The translations under genes and the position numbers were made by a program. 36,329 nt of DNA from a virus: positions 1 through 36,329 of IMG/VR virus record IMGVR_UViG_3300028897_000279. One strand, 5' to 3'. Below are positions 9,109 through 15,954 of the stretch, piece by piece. The notes beneath the pieces were generated by a model. The model worked only from the letters and a program-made list of their open reading frames with translations, did no database searches and was not told where the DNA came from. The first letter of the stretch is position 1. Every line of letters starts with the position of its first letter.

Positions 9109-9917
9109 TTTTCAGGCATTTTAAAACCAAAATTGTCATCCATCATAGGCTTGAATCGTTTTTCAACTTTATAATAAGGATGTACTTTTTCATCAAAAAT
9201 ATAATTCACTTTGCCGGGGTTCATATCAAACATTTTATCCTTATTTTTCAAATTAGGAATTAATGGCAACCCCCTTTTTTTTTGTTGTTTATTAAAATCT
9301 TTTAAATGTTTTTTTAGATTTGTTGATTTTCCTTCTGTCAGTTTTATCACAATGCATCGGCAATTCCAACCATTTGGCGGCATTCGGGTATCCCAAAAAG
9401 GGTCATCAACGGGGCGCACAATATTATCATAAGCAGCATGTTCATCTCTCACCTTATTATCTGCTGCTGTCTCATATTTCAACATCGGGAACAGCTCTTT
9501 ATCTTCTTCAATTTCCATCCATTTTTCTGCACTCTGAGCCATCCCAAATGCTGTATCTTGTTCCGTTCTTAACCAATCTACATTATATTTATTGTTTATT
9601 TCTAAAGCTCGTTCGCGGAATTCTTTAAATGATCGTTTAATGCCATTTTCATCGAATACATATAACGACAAGTCTTTAACCTCGTTAAAAATTTTTGCCC
9701 CTGAAAATGTAAAAATATTTTGTCTGTAATCTATTGCCCTTGTTGCTCGCAAGCTTCCGGCAGGGAAACTTCCAACACCTCCGCCAAAACCACTTTCAAC
9801 AGAGTTTATAAGCTCTGCGAATGTAAATTTGAAAATATTTTCAGGTAAATTAAAAAGAGACGTCTCGCCCGAATAAATATCTTGTAAAAGTTTTTCTATT
9901 TCTTTTTTAGTTAACAT
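9105..9917 (-). CDS. Mu F-like head morphogenesis protein
   Basis: 270 residues. The C-terminal half has the hallmark of the Mu F / SPP1 gp7 minor head protein family: YETAADNKVRDEH, then DNIVRPVDDPFWDTRMPPNGWNCRC, i.e. R-x-E/D-H, a D-D-x-F-W element and PPNGWNCRC. The protein is a minor head component linked to portal and DNA packaging. The preceding fibre-like gene overlaps its start by 11 bases. Unusually, baseplate and fibre genes lie between it and the portal. Confidence 0.88.
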   Translation of the reverse strand: MLTKKEIEKLLQDIYSGETSLFNLPENIFKFTFAELINSVESGFGGGVGSFPAGSLRATRAIDYRQNIFTFSGAKIFNEVKDLSLYVFDENGIKRSFKEFRERALEINNKYNVDWLRTEQDTAFGMAQSAEKWMEIEEDKELFPMLKYETAADNKVRDEHAAYDNIVRPVDDPFWDTRMPPNGWNCRCIVIKLTEGKSTNLKKHLKDFNKQQKKRGLPLIPNLKNKDKMFDMNPGKVNYIFDEKVHPYYKVEKRFKPMMDDNFGFKMPEK

Positions 9918-10671
9918 ATTCTACTTTTATCCATCCACGATTATAAGATGTCGAATCATAATTTGTATTATCAAAAACACCTCCGGTAACTCTTGAAAGT
10001 ATGACATAAGTACTATCGACTGAAATTAAGCCGCAATTATCCTGTCCAAAGTTTACTTGCAAAAACGGAACTACCCCGCTATCAGTTCTTACAATTGCCG
10101 ATAATCCTCTAATTTTTGTCTGATCAAGCCCATGAACAACCGATACGGTTATCGTGGCATCCATATCCCAATCTCCAATGTCTACTATTTTAGTTAGCAA
10201 TCCGCCGTTTACATCCGCCAATGTCGATGGTGTTATAAATTTCGTATCAATTGTTAATGCTTGAGCTTCTACTGTAGAGGCTTTATTTATTGTTACTATT
10301 CTTTCATTCAATCTTTCTGCTGTTGCATATGCCAAACTTCCCGATCCAGCTGTTATAGTAGCTCTGTTTTTTTGCCATGTTTGGCGTGGTGTTGAGTCGT
10401 TAAAAGTTTTGTCTCCTCCGGCTTCATATGTTGTTACCTTAACAAAATGAGTTCCTGTTTTTGTATGTGCATCAACTTTTAGTATTTCACCATCTAACAT
10501 AACATATCCTGCTGTTATTGACGGGTCCCCTGTTATCCCTTGAATTATATAATTATCTCCAAATGCCCTAAATACTTCTATAAAAGCATCCCGTGTAGCG
10601 TTTGGGGTTCTTAATATATCATCAAAATTAATTAAAGGTTCTCCACCTGTAAATGTTAATTTTTTATCCAT
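9907..10671 (-). CDS. Tail fibre / baseplate wedge-associated protein
   Basis: 254 residues, beta-rich and Thr/Gly-rich. It has a fibre-like N-terminal region (FTGGEPLINFDDILR, then FRAFGDNYIIQGI, and GYVMLDGEILKVDAHTKTGTHFVKV), a pattern seen in phage tail-fibre anchor proteins where a tail spike attaches to the baseplate. No catalytic motif or chaperone gene is apparent. Immediately upstream genes are baseplate components, so it is probably the fibre anchor or short tail fibre. The receptor-binding tip is not identified. Confidence 0.6.
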   Translation of the reverse strand: MDKKLTFTGGEPLINFDDILRTPNATRDAFIEVFRAFGDNYIIQGITGDPSITAGYVMLDGEILKVDAHTKTGTHFVKVTTYEAGGDKTFNDSTPRQTWQKNRATITAGSGSLAYATAERLNERIVTINKASTVEAQALTIDTKFITPSTLADVNGGLLTKIVDIGDWDMDATITVSVVHGLDQTKIRGLSAIVRTDSGVVPFLQVNFGQDNCGLISVDSTYVILSRVTGGVFDNTNYDSTSYNRGWIKVEYVN

Positions 10672-10673
10672 GT

Positions 10674-11195
10674 TTAAAATGTTACTATATTAAATGTTTT
10701 TGCCGCTTCGCTATAATTTTTTACTTTTTTAGTCATTTCATTTGTATCGAACGAAATAGAAACAGGAACGTTGATTGTAAAATTATACGTCGCTCCTATA
10801 GTTTCTCCTTGTAAATAAAGAGAAAACGGAATTCCTCCGCTTTCTCCTTGCAAATAAAAACTTATAGGAGTGGGGTCGGTTTCCCCCTGTAAATATAAAT
10901 CGAGATATACATAGCCATTAATTATGTTATTTTCTGTTATATATATTCGACGCTGAGTACTATCCCATTTGTCATTTAACATATTTTCAAGAGAAAGATG
11001 TTGTCCGCAATAATTTAAAAATAACATTGTCTGATACTGAAATGTATATAAAGTATCTGAAAGTTCTTGAATCGGAGTAATTACTGATCTTAAATAAGGG
11101 ATAAGTTTTGATTCTTGCTCTGTTTTTGTTTTTCTCCAAAAACTAGGGGTCAAATTTTCGACAACATTATACCAATTAATATTAAAAATACTCAT
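10674..11195 (-). CDS. Baseplate protein with triple YLQGE motif
   Basis: 173 residues. The N-terminal 80 residues (SFWRKTKTEQ, YLRSVITPIQELSDTLYTFQYQ) resemble small baseplate-wedge proteins that follow the J-like gene. Residues about 95-140 hold three copies of a F/LYLQGE motif spaced by 13-14 residues, likely a small beta repeat. Four bases overlap the J-like gene. Probable baseplate part; the repeat region is discussed as a finding. Confidence 0.6.
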   Translation of the reverse strand: MSIFNINWYNVVENLTPSFWRKTKTEQESKLIPYLRSVITPIQELSDTLYTFQYQTMLFLNYCGQHLSLENMLNDKWDSTQRRIYITENNIINGYVYLDLYLQGETDPTPISFYLQGESGGIPFSLYLQGETIGATYNFTINVPVSISFDTNEMTKKVKNYSEAAKTFNIVTF

Positions 11196-12076
11196 CCCGC
11201 CACATAAGTTATTGTTGAACTTAAAGGGAATGAAGGATCAACCTTCATATATCCTGCATAAGAATTATATGTTTGTGATGATATTGCAAGAATATCAATA
11301 TAAACCCCACCGTCTGGTTTAGCTTCTATGTTAGTTGCAACTGGATTAATTACTCCTGTTGCATTTAATATTGCATTTGTCAACTTGACAACTTGCATAG
11401 AACCATTAAAATTATCAACCTGAAATGTTTGTAAAAACTCATTAATAGCAACTTCAACTGGTTTAGTCACTCCATCGCTTATTAAAATACCTGAACTATC
11501 TAATATTTCAGGATCGTAATATACTGTATATTCTGCTTTTATAAGATCGGGATTGGAAGAGACATATATGATAGGTGTACCTGCAAAACGCTTTGATCTC
11601 CAATAATCTTCAAAAGCCGCCAGCTCCCCTGCTGTCAAAGGTTCGGCTATTCCTGATGTTATTTTAGCTACTTTTATGGTAGTTAAACCACTTGATTCGT
11701 CTGCTGCTGCCAGACTAACAATTCTTTTATCTATATCTATAATCGGATAAACTACATTATTACCTTTTAACTGAACAGTTTGATTGTTTTCGTCTACATA
11801 CGAATCCTGGAAAACTAGCGAATCTCCATATTGAAACAATAAACTTTCAGAGGCGTACCATTTCAATACCCCGGTAGGTATTTCAAGTTTGCGCTCTTCA
11901 ACATCAGCCCGCAAAACATCGTATAAATCTTCAATAACTTTTATAGCTACGGCGCAAATATAAAATATCAAATTCCAAATAGCTGTAGAGCTTGTTGATG
12001 TTAATCCGGATAAACCAGATTCTGTATTTTTCTGATCTATCATTGATTGTTTTATTTGAGCAACCGTCCTAGCCAT
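11192..12076 (-). CDS. Baseplate J-like protein (Mu gp47 analogue)
   Basis: 294 residues. The N-terminus (ARTVAQIKQSMID), a hydrophobic helix around TAIWNLIFYICAVAIKVIEDLYD, the central IYVSSNPDLIKAEYTVYYDP, and NEFLQTFQVDNFNGSMQVVKLTNAI in the last third are characteristic of the baseplate J family, which builds the wedge ring of contractile tails. It overlaps the portal gene by eight bases. Family membership is likely; the J family is divergent in Bacteroidota phages. Confidence 0.72.
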   Translation of the reverse strand: MARTVAQIKQSMIDQKNTESGLSGLTSTSSTAIWNLIFYICAVAIKVIEDLYDVLRADVEERKLEIPTGVLKWYASESLLFQYGDSLVFQDSYVDENNQTVQLKGNNVVYPIIDIDKRIVSLAAADESSGLTTIKVAKITSGIAEPLTAGELAAFEDYWRSKRFAGTPIIYVSSNPDLIKAEYTVYYDPEILDSSGILISDGVTKPVEVAINEFLQTFQVDNFNGSMQVVKLTNAILNATGVINPVATNIEAKPDGGVYIDILAISSQTYNSYAGYMKVDPSFPLSSTITYVAG

Positions 12077-13382
12077 TTTTTAATTCTTTTTTATACATAT
12101 TCTGAACTTTATTCATTATAGATACCACTTTGTTTTCAGAAGCAGGTAAAATATTACTGTCTAATTCATAGCTTGTTTTTTTAGTAACTTCTTCAACTGG
12201 TATCATATATCCAGACTGACTTAATTTCTGTATGTTCTCAACGTGCTTGCTTATATCTATTTGTTCAGAAAAATCCCATTGCCCATATAATTTCTTTTCG
12301 CTTGATATCATTCCTATTTTTTTCATTCTAGGAATTAAGTCATTGTTTATTGTTGTTGATATATCCAGTTTGTCTGCTAAAATAACATCTCCCAATATAC
12401 CTTTGTGGACTTCTGCCGATCCCGCATATGATTTTTCATCTGTCGTCCCCGTTTGTGAAAGTATTATTTTTGAAATTGCTTGATCGCATTTTTCTATCAG
12501 CATTCCATAAATATTATGAGGGTCATTGCCTCCTTTTTGTTCGATAAACTCTATTTCATCTTGCGGATCTTGAATAACATATGTAGAACCTGTCATGGCT
12601 TCAAACATATCTATCAGGTTTTGACGCCTTAAATTGTCTTTTAAGTCCGTTTTGCCAACTCTTAACGGCATGCCGAATCTATCCGCATGTTCTGCCCAAG
12701 AGCCAAAAACGTTTTTATAAATAATATAAGGTGCGCACTTGTTGATTAGTCCTAAATCTGTTTCGCTTCCCATTCCTATTAACCAAGTGTTTTGAGGGGC
12801 TTCATCTATATTTACCTGGTTGATTGTGTCTCCCTGTATAAAAGAACGTCTCACATCTAACATAATAGTGTGATGATAAGGGATAAGATTTTCTTCAGGA
12901 AATTTTTTCACCCACTCAAAACTGTCATTAATCACATCTCCTAATTGTACAATCTCATACCCATAAAATTTTGATAACATTTTTATGATCATAAAAGATC
13001 GAAACCATGGCAAAGGAAATCCCTTTGGATCGAGAAATTTTTTTGTTTCTTCTTCATCGATTTCACCATCTTCGTTCATTATTTTAAACGATCCTGATGT
13101 CGCTTTGTTTATGCGAGTTTGCATTGCTGAGAAAAGTTGATAATCATCTATAAAATCTCTATACATTTTAATAAGCTCTTCACGGCCTGGATTGTCTATG
13201 TCTTCTGCGTTTTCAACGGCATCTCTCCAATCTCCTATATCTTTTGAAATCCTATCTAGTGTTTCTGGCTTTATTTGATGAAGTATATTAGATTTTTTAG
13301 GAATAGATGTAGATATATTTTCAAATCTGCTTTTTAAAGTTTGATTTATTCGTTTGTTTATATAGTTGTCTAATATTCCCAT
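12069..13382 (-). CDS. Portal protein, Mu gp29-like (DUF935)
   Basis: 437 residues, the usual length of the DUF935 portals. Recognisable blocks: DYQLFSAMQTRINKA, FPLPWFRSFMIIKMLSKFYGYEIVQLG, YIIYKNVFGSWAEHADRFGMPLRVGK and ISKIILSQTGTTDE followed by GSAEVHKGI. Such portals form the dodecameric ring at the head vertex through which terminase packages DNA. It lies three bases after the gp36-like gene. The WAEHADRFG-x-P block is highly typical of Mu gp29 homologues. Confidence 0.88.
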   Translation of the reverse strand: MGILDNYINKRINQTLKSRFENISTSIPKKSNILHQIKPETLDRISKDIGDWRDAVENAEDIDNPGREELIKMYRDFIDDYQLFSAMQTRINKATSGSFKIMNEDGEIDEEETKKFLDPKGFPLPWFRSFMIIKMLSKFYGYEIVQLGDVINDSFEWVKKFPEENLIPYHHTIMLDVRRSFIQGDTINQVNIDEAPQNTWLIGMGSETDLGLINKCAPYIIYKNVFGSWAEHADRFGMPLRVGKTDLKDNLRRQNLIDMFEAMTGSTYVIQDPQDEIEFIEQKGGNDPHNIYGMLIEKCDQAISKIILSQTGTTDEKSYAGSAEVHKGILGDVILADKLDISTTINNDLIPRMKKIGMISSEKKLYGQWDFSEQIDISKHVENIQKLSQSGYMIPVEEVTKKTSYELDSNILPASENKVVSIMNKVQNMYKKELKNG

Positions 13383-13384
13383 GA

Positions 13385-14137
13385 TTAATATTTATATGGG
13401 TTTGTTGTCGATGTTCCAAAACTAAATCTTTCTGTATTTTGTTCGGTTAATCCATCTTCATCTACTTTTACATCAAGATTTGGTGTTATTATACCTTTTT
13501 GTACTTTTTCGAGCCACCCAATTGCATGTTCTGATTTATCTTTATTGCCAGCTCCATCATATCTTATCTGTCTTATTTCAGGAATATCTCTTGGCGTTAT
13601 TCTTGAATGAATATTATAAAGAACGATGTCAATTACTACTGTTTTAAGTTTGGGTTCTCGATTATCCCCTATTGTAAATTTTAGTGTATCAGTTGGTAAA
13701 TCCCCGTCTATTGTTGCAGCTTTACAAACATAAAAAGTATTGTTGTCTGCTTTAAAATCCCACTTTGCAGGATGTGTCAAAGGTGTTTCTCCAGCATTTA
13801 CAGATTGATTTGCTATATAAATTTTTTCATCAATTACAGGACTAGTTCCTATGTCGAAACTTATTTGATCACCTGTTACGTATGTTGATAATGGGTTGTA
13901 AGCTGTCGGTGACCAAAAGACCCTGTCTCCTATTGCATATGTTGCTGTTTTGCTATATGTCTGAACAACACGAAAAGCTTTGTCTTCATCATATCTGTTT
14001 CTGATATATCCGGCAGCTTCAGAAATGGCTTCATCAATAGAATCATTTATAAGGCGATCTGTAGAATTTGTGATTTCATCCAGGTTTATTTCTTGAATTA
14101 ACGTTTCAAAATCATACTTTACTAGAAATTTATCCAT
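13385..14137 (-). CDS. gp36-like head-tail adaptor with inserted CBM-like repeats
   Basis: About 250 residues from ATG 14137; the frame extends upstream to a TTG at 14158, but the ATG gives a typical start (MDKFLVKYDFETLIQEI). The first 70 residues (SDEAISEAAGYIRNRYD-like helices) and the last 90 (VIDIVLYNIHSRITPRDIP, then R-Y-D-G-A and LEKVQKGIITPNL) match the Mu gp36/DUF1320 family, which is normally about 140-160 residues long. The middle (about 65-145) is an insertion with two Y-x-x-G-D-x-V/I units (YAIGDRVFW, YVTGDQISF) like a carbohydrate-binding module of the chitinase type, which may project from the neck. Confidence 0.68.
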   Translation of the reverse strand: MDKFLVKYDFETLIQEINLDEITNSTDRLINDSIDEAISEAAGYIRNRYDEDKAFRVVQTYSKTATYAIGDRVFWSPTAYNPLSTYVTGDQISFDIGTSPVIDEKIYIANQSVNAGETPLTHPAKWDFKADNNTFYVCKAATIDGDLPTDTLKFTIGDNREPKLKTVVIDIVLYNIHSRITPRDIPEIRQIRYDGAGNKDKSEHAIGWLEKVQKGIITPNLDVKVDEDGLTEQNTERFSFGTSTTNPYKY

Positions 14138-14227
14138 TGCAAAAAGTATTTTTTTCAAAATTAAAACAATTTAAAGATATTAACAAATTGATTTATAATT
14201 AATTAACTATTTACTTTGTACAATTTG

Positions 14228-14259
14228 TTTGCATAAATGCATTTAATTTAATATTTTTG
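14228..14259 (+). promoter_or_regulatory. Bacteroidota-type promoter for the HTH pair
   Basis: TTTG at 14228-14231, exactly 20 bases, then TATTTTTG at 14252-14259, matching TTTG-N20-TAnnTTTG. The first HTH gene starts 14 bases after the -7 box, so its leader is very short. It lies opposite the leftward virion operon start. Confidence 0.75.
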
Positions 14260-14272
14260 CTTAAAACACCTT

Positions 14273-14455
14273 ATGAACGATAAGATCAAAAAACTTATAG
14301 AACATCAAGTGAAAAGTGAAATTTCGGAAACAAAAATGTGTACTGATATAGGTATTGCTAGAATGACTTTTTACAATTTAAAAAATGAAATTACACATCC
14401 TCACGAATCAACAATAGAGCAAATCAACAAATATATGTGTAAAAATGTCATTTGA
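14273..14455 (+). CDS. Small HTH protein
   Basis: 60 residues. MCTDIGIARMTFYNLKNEITHPHESTIEQINKYM has the layout of a minimal helix-turn-helix of the XRE/Cro type (recognition helix around RMTFYNLK). It has its own consensus promoter and overlaps the next gene by 11 bases. It lies on the strand opposite to all flanking genes, so a regulator of the divergent virion operon is a reasonable inference. Confidence 0.65.
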   Translation: MNDKIKKLIEHQVKSEISETKMCTDIGIARMTFYNLKNEITHPHESTIEQINKYMCKNVI

Positions 14456-14708
14456 AGATAATAAAATCAAACGGTATCAGGAAAGGAAGCCCTTTCGGGA
14501 TGCTGTACGAATCTTCTGTAAGATTAATTTAATTAAACAAAAAACTCTAGCTAGTTCATTAGGTATTACCAATTTAGAATTTGGGTATTTATTAACAGGA
14601 AAGCTAAGTTCTATACCATCGAAAGGGATTGAAAATTATTCTGATTTTGAATACAAAGTTATGAATTTATTGGGGAGCGATTTTACTGAGGGTCAATTAC
14701 AATATTAA
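14445..14708 (+). CDS. Small HTH-like protein
   Basis: 87 residues. The middle (KINLIKQKTLASSLGITNLEFGYLLTGKL) follows the helix-turn-helix spacing of XRE-type repressors, with KTLASSLGI as helix 2 and turn. It is translated in a different frame overlapping the first HTH gene and is convergent with the minus-strand gene at 14697, overlapping it by 12 bases. The two HTH genes probably act together as a regulatory cassette. Confidence 0.6.
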   Translation: MSFEDNKIKRYQERKPFRDAVRIFCKINLIKQKTLASSLGITNLEFGYLLTGKLSSIPSKGIENYSDFEYKVMNLLGSDFTEGQLQY

Positions 14709-14924
14709 TTCATTTGCCCTTGCCAATCTATCTGCTTTTGTTAAATAAATTATCTTAACAAACCTGCCTAATTGCCTATCATAGATTATTTGATGTTCAA
14801 CTTTTTTGTAACAAAACGCAACACTTCTGTATCTATTAGAGCTGCCTGGATTTAATGCTATTCTAGTTAAGTCTTTACGTTGTTTTTGATATTCATTTAC
14901 AAGTTCTTGTTCTAGGTTTGTCAT
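14697..14924 (-). CDS. Small basic protein
   Basis: 75 residues, basic, not recognised. It starts MTNLEQELVNEYQKQRKDL and has a central GSSNRYRSVAFCYKKVEHQIIYD segment. It is preceded by a structured RNA element (14939-15025) that ends 15 bases before its ATG, so it may be controlled by that element. It is convergent with the HTH pair. Confidence 0.5.
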   Translation of the reverse strand: MTNLEQELVNEYQKQRKDLTRIALNPGSSNRYRSVAFCYKKVEHQIIYDRQLGRFVKIIYLTKADRLARANELIL

Positions 14925-14938
14925 AGTTATTTGTTTTA

Positions 14939-15025
14939 AAAAGGAATATGTATCTTGCTCAAGGATCAGAATGCATTCAATATTCGGTTAGCATATGTCG
15001 AATACCTGTTTTGCATATTCCTTTT
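14939..15025 (-). ncRNA. Structured RNA element, 87 nt
   Basis: A perfect 12-bp outer stem (AAAAGGAATATG at 14939-14950 pairs with CATATTCCTTTT at 15014-15025) encloses about 63 nt with an inner 6-bp hairpin TATTCG/CGAATA (14981-14986 and 14999-15004). On the minus strand the 3' stem side is followed by an A-rich leader to the 14924 start codon, and the stem ends in CCTTTT, a terminator-like U-tract. It could be a small phage RNA or a cis element of the downstream gene. No known family was recognised. Confidence 0.55.
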
Positions 15026-15049
15026 GTTTGTTAATGCTTATCATTAATA

Positions 15050-15241
15050 TCATAAATTTTTTACTCTAAAAACCATATATCCATTAAATTCAAATAATCG
15101 TTTAGTATTATTATCTATTTCTTCAAATCTATATTTACTTATTGTATTATACTTAATTCCATAATGTTCACAGAACTTTTTTAGATTAGTCCAGCATTCA
15201 GGAATGGGAGTTAAGTATATTATTGATGTTTGTCTATTCAT
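15050..15241 (-). CDS. Small protein with promoter at its start codon
   Basis: 63 residues, starting MNRQTSIIYLTPIPECWTNLKKFCEHYGIKYN. The region WTNLKKFCEHYGIKYNTISKY resembles the helix-turn-helix start of small phage DNA-binding proteins. A TATATTTG box at 15246-15253 is placed so that the expected transcript start is the A of the ATG (leaderless); its -33 element is weak. A function in control of neighbouring genes is possible but unproven. Confidence 0.6.
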   Translation of the reverse strand: MNRQTSIIYLTPIPECWTNLKKFCEHYGIKYNTISKYRFEEIDNNTKRLFEFNGYMVFRVKNL

Positions 15242-15245
15242 ATTG

Positions 15246-15253
15246 CAAATATA
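15246..15253 (-). promoter_or_regulatory. -7 box (TATATTTG) of a leaderless promoter
   Basis: TATATTTG on the minus strand; its G is five bases before the A of the start codon at 15241. The same spacing occurs at 19931 and 28794. The -33 position carries only TGCG, so this copy is the weakest of the three. Confidence 0.5.
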
Positions 15254-15302
15254 ATAATAATATTTGAATTATACGCAACGAACTTCGATAATTTTTGCGC
15301 CT

Positions 15303-15908
15303 TTATTCTAATTCTTCAAGGTCTAAGACTACGTCACTTGATGCTGTAAAAGTAAAAGGTATTTCATTTCTAAAACCTTCTATTTGTGGCATACTGAATT
15401 GTTCCACAACAATTTGATTGACTTCTAAAATTTCATTTAAATACTGGCTTATTACATCTATTTGTTGTGGCACTTCCATTATTTCTCTAAATGTCCTAAG
15501 ATCATTTATTGGTAAGGCATTGAATATATTTGATATAAATCCTCGAGCATTAATTATCCAGTCTTGATCTGATACATATTCTTTTACTGTTCCATTACGC
15601 CCTTGAATTGCAGTTTTTACAATATTTTTTGCTTTTGACGCTTCAAAAATTATTGTTTCTATTCTTATGCCAGCAAATGTAATCGCATTACCTTCTAAAT
15701 CTATATACTCACCTGCCGGAATTTCTAACAAGTCCATAACAGGGGTGCGATACTTAGAAATGCTTACTGGTAGTTCGGGACCAGACAAAGGTATATTAAA
15801 AGATGGTTTACGAATTACTCCCAATGCCGCTCCTGTTATTAAAAAGTCTTTTTTTGTTTTTGGGAATATATCTGAAGGGTTTGGAGCTTTGAATATCTTT
15901 ACTGCCAT
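15303..15908 (-). CDS. DUF6046-like phage protein
   Basis: About 201 residues from ATG 15908 (the frame runs up to a GTG at 15947). The block IRIETIIFEASKAKNIVKTAIQGRNGTVKEYVSDQDW is strongly reminiscent of the DUF6046 domain of Bacteroidota phages, where the core is V-K-T-x-hydrophobic-x-G-R-x-G-T-V-K-E-Y. These proteins are thought to belong to the tail or baseplate, but their role is not known. The ATG start is favoured because a good promoter lies at 15923-15954, between GTG and terminase stop. It is separated from the other virion genes by the small-gene module. Confidence 0.75.
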   Translation of the reverse strand: MAVKIFKAPNPSDIFPKTKKDFLITGAALGVIRKPSFNIPLSGPELPVSISKYRTPVMDLLEIPAGEYIDLEGNAITFAGIRIETIIFEASKAKNIVKTAIQGRNGTVKEYVSDQDWIINARGFISNIFNALPINDLRTFREIMEVPQQIDVISQYLNEILEVNQIVVEQFSMPQIEGFRNEIPFTFTASSDVVLDLEELE

Positions 15909-15922
15909 GACTTTTGTTTTTG

Positions 15923-15954
15923 CAAATTTAAAATATTTAATAATCACTTACAAT
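15923..15954 (-). promoter_or_regulatory. Promoter for the DUF6046-like gene
   Basis: ATTG (15951-15954), 20 bases, TAAATTTG (15923-15930) on the minus strand, overlapping the end of the terminase gene. It supports the ATG at 15908, 15 bases downstream of the -7 box, as the true start. Confidence 0.6.

Noticed and set aside
14137-14158. TTG start for the gp36-like gene
   Set aside because: ATG 14137 gives the expected family N-terminus; the TTG adds a basic hydrophobic extension without support.
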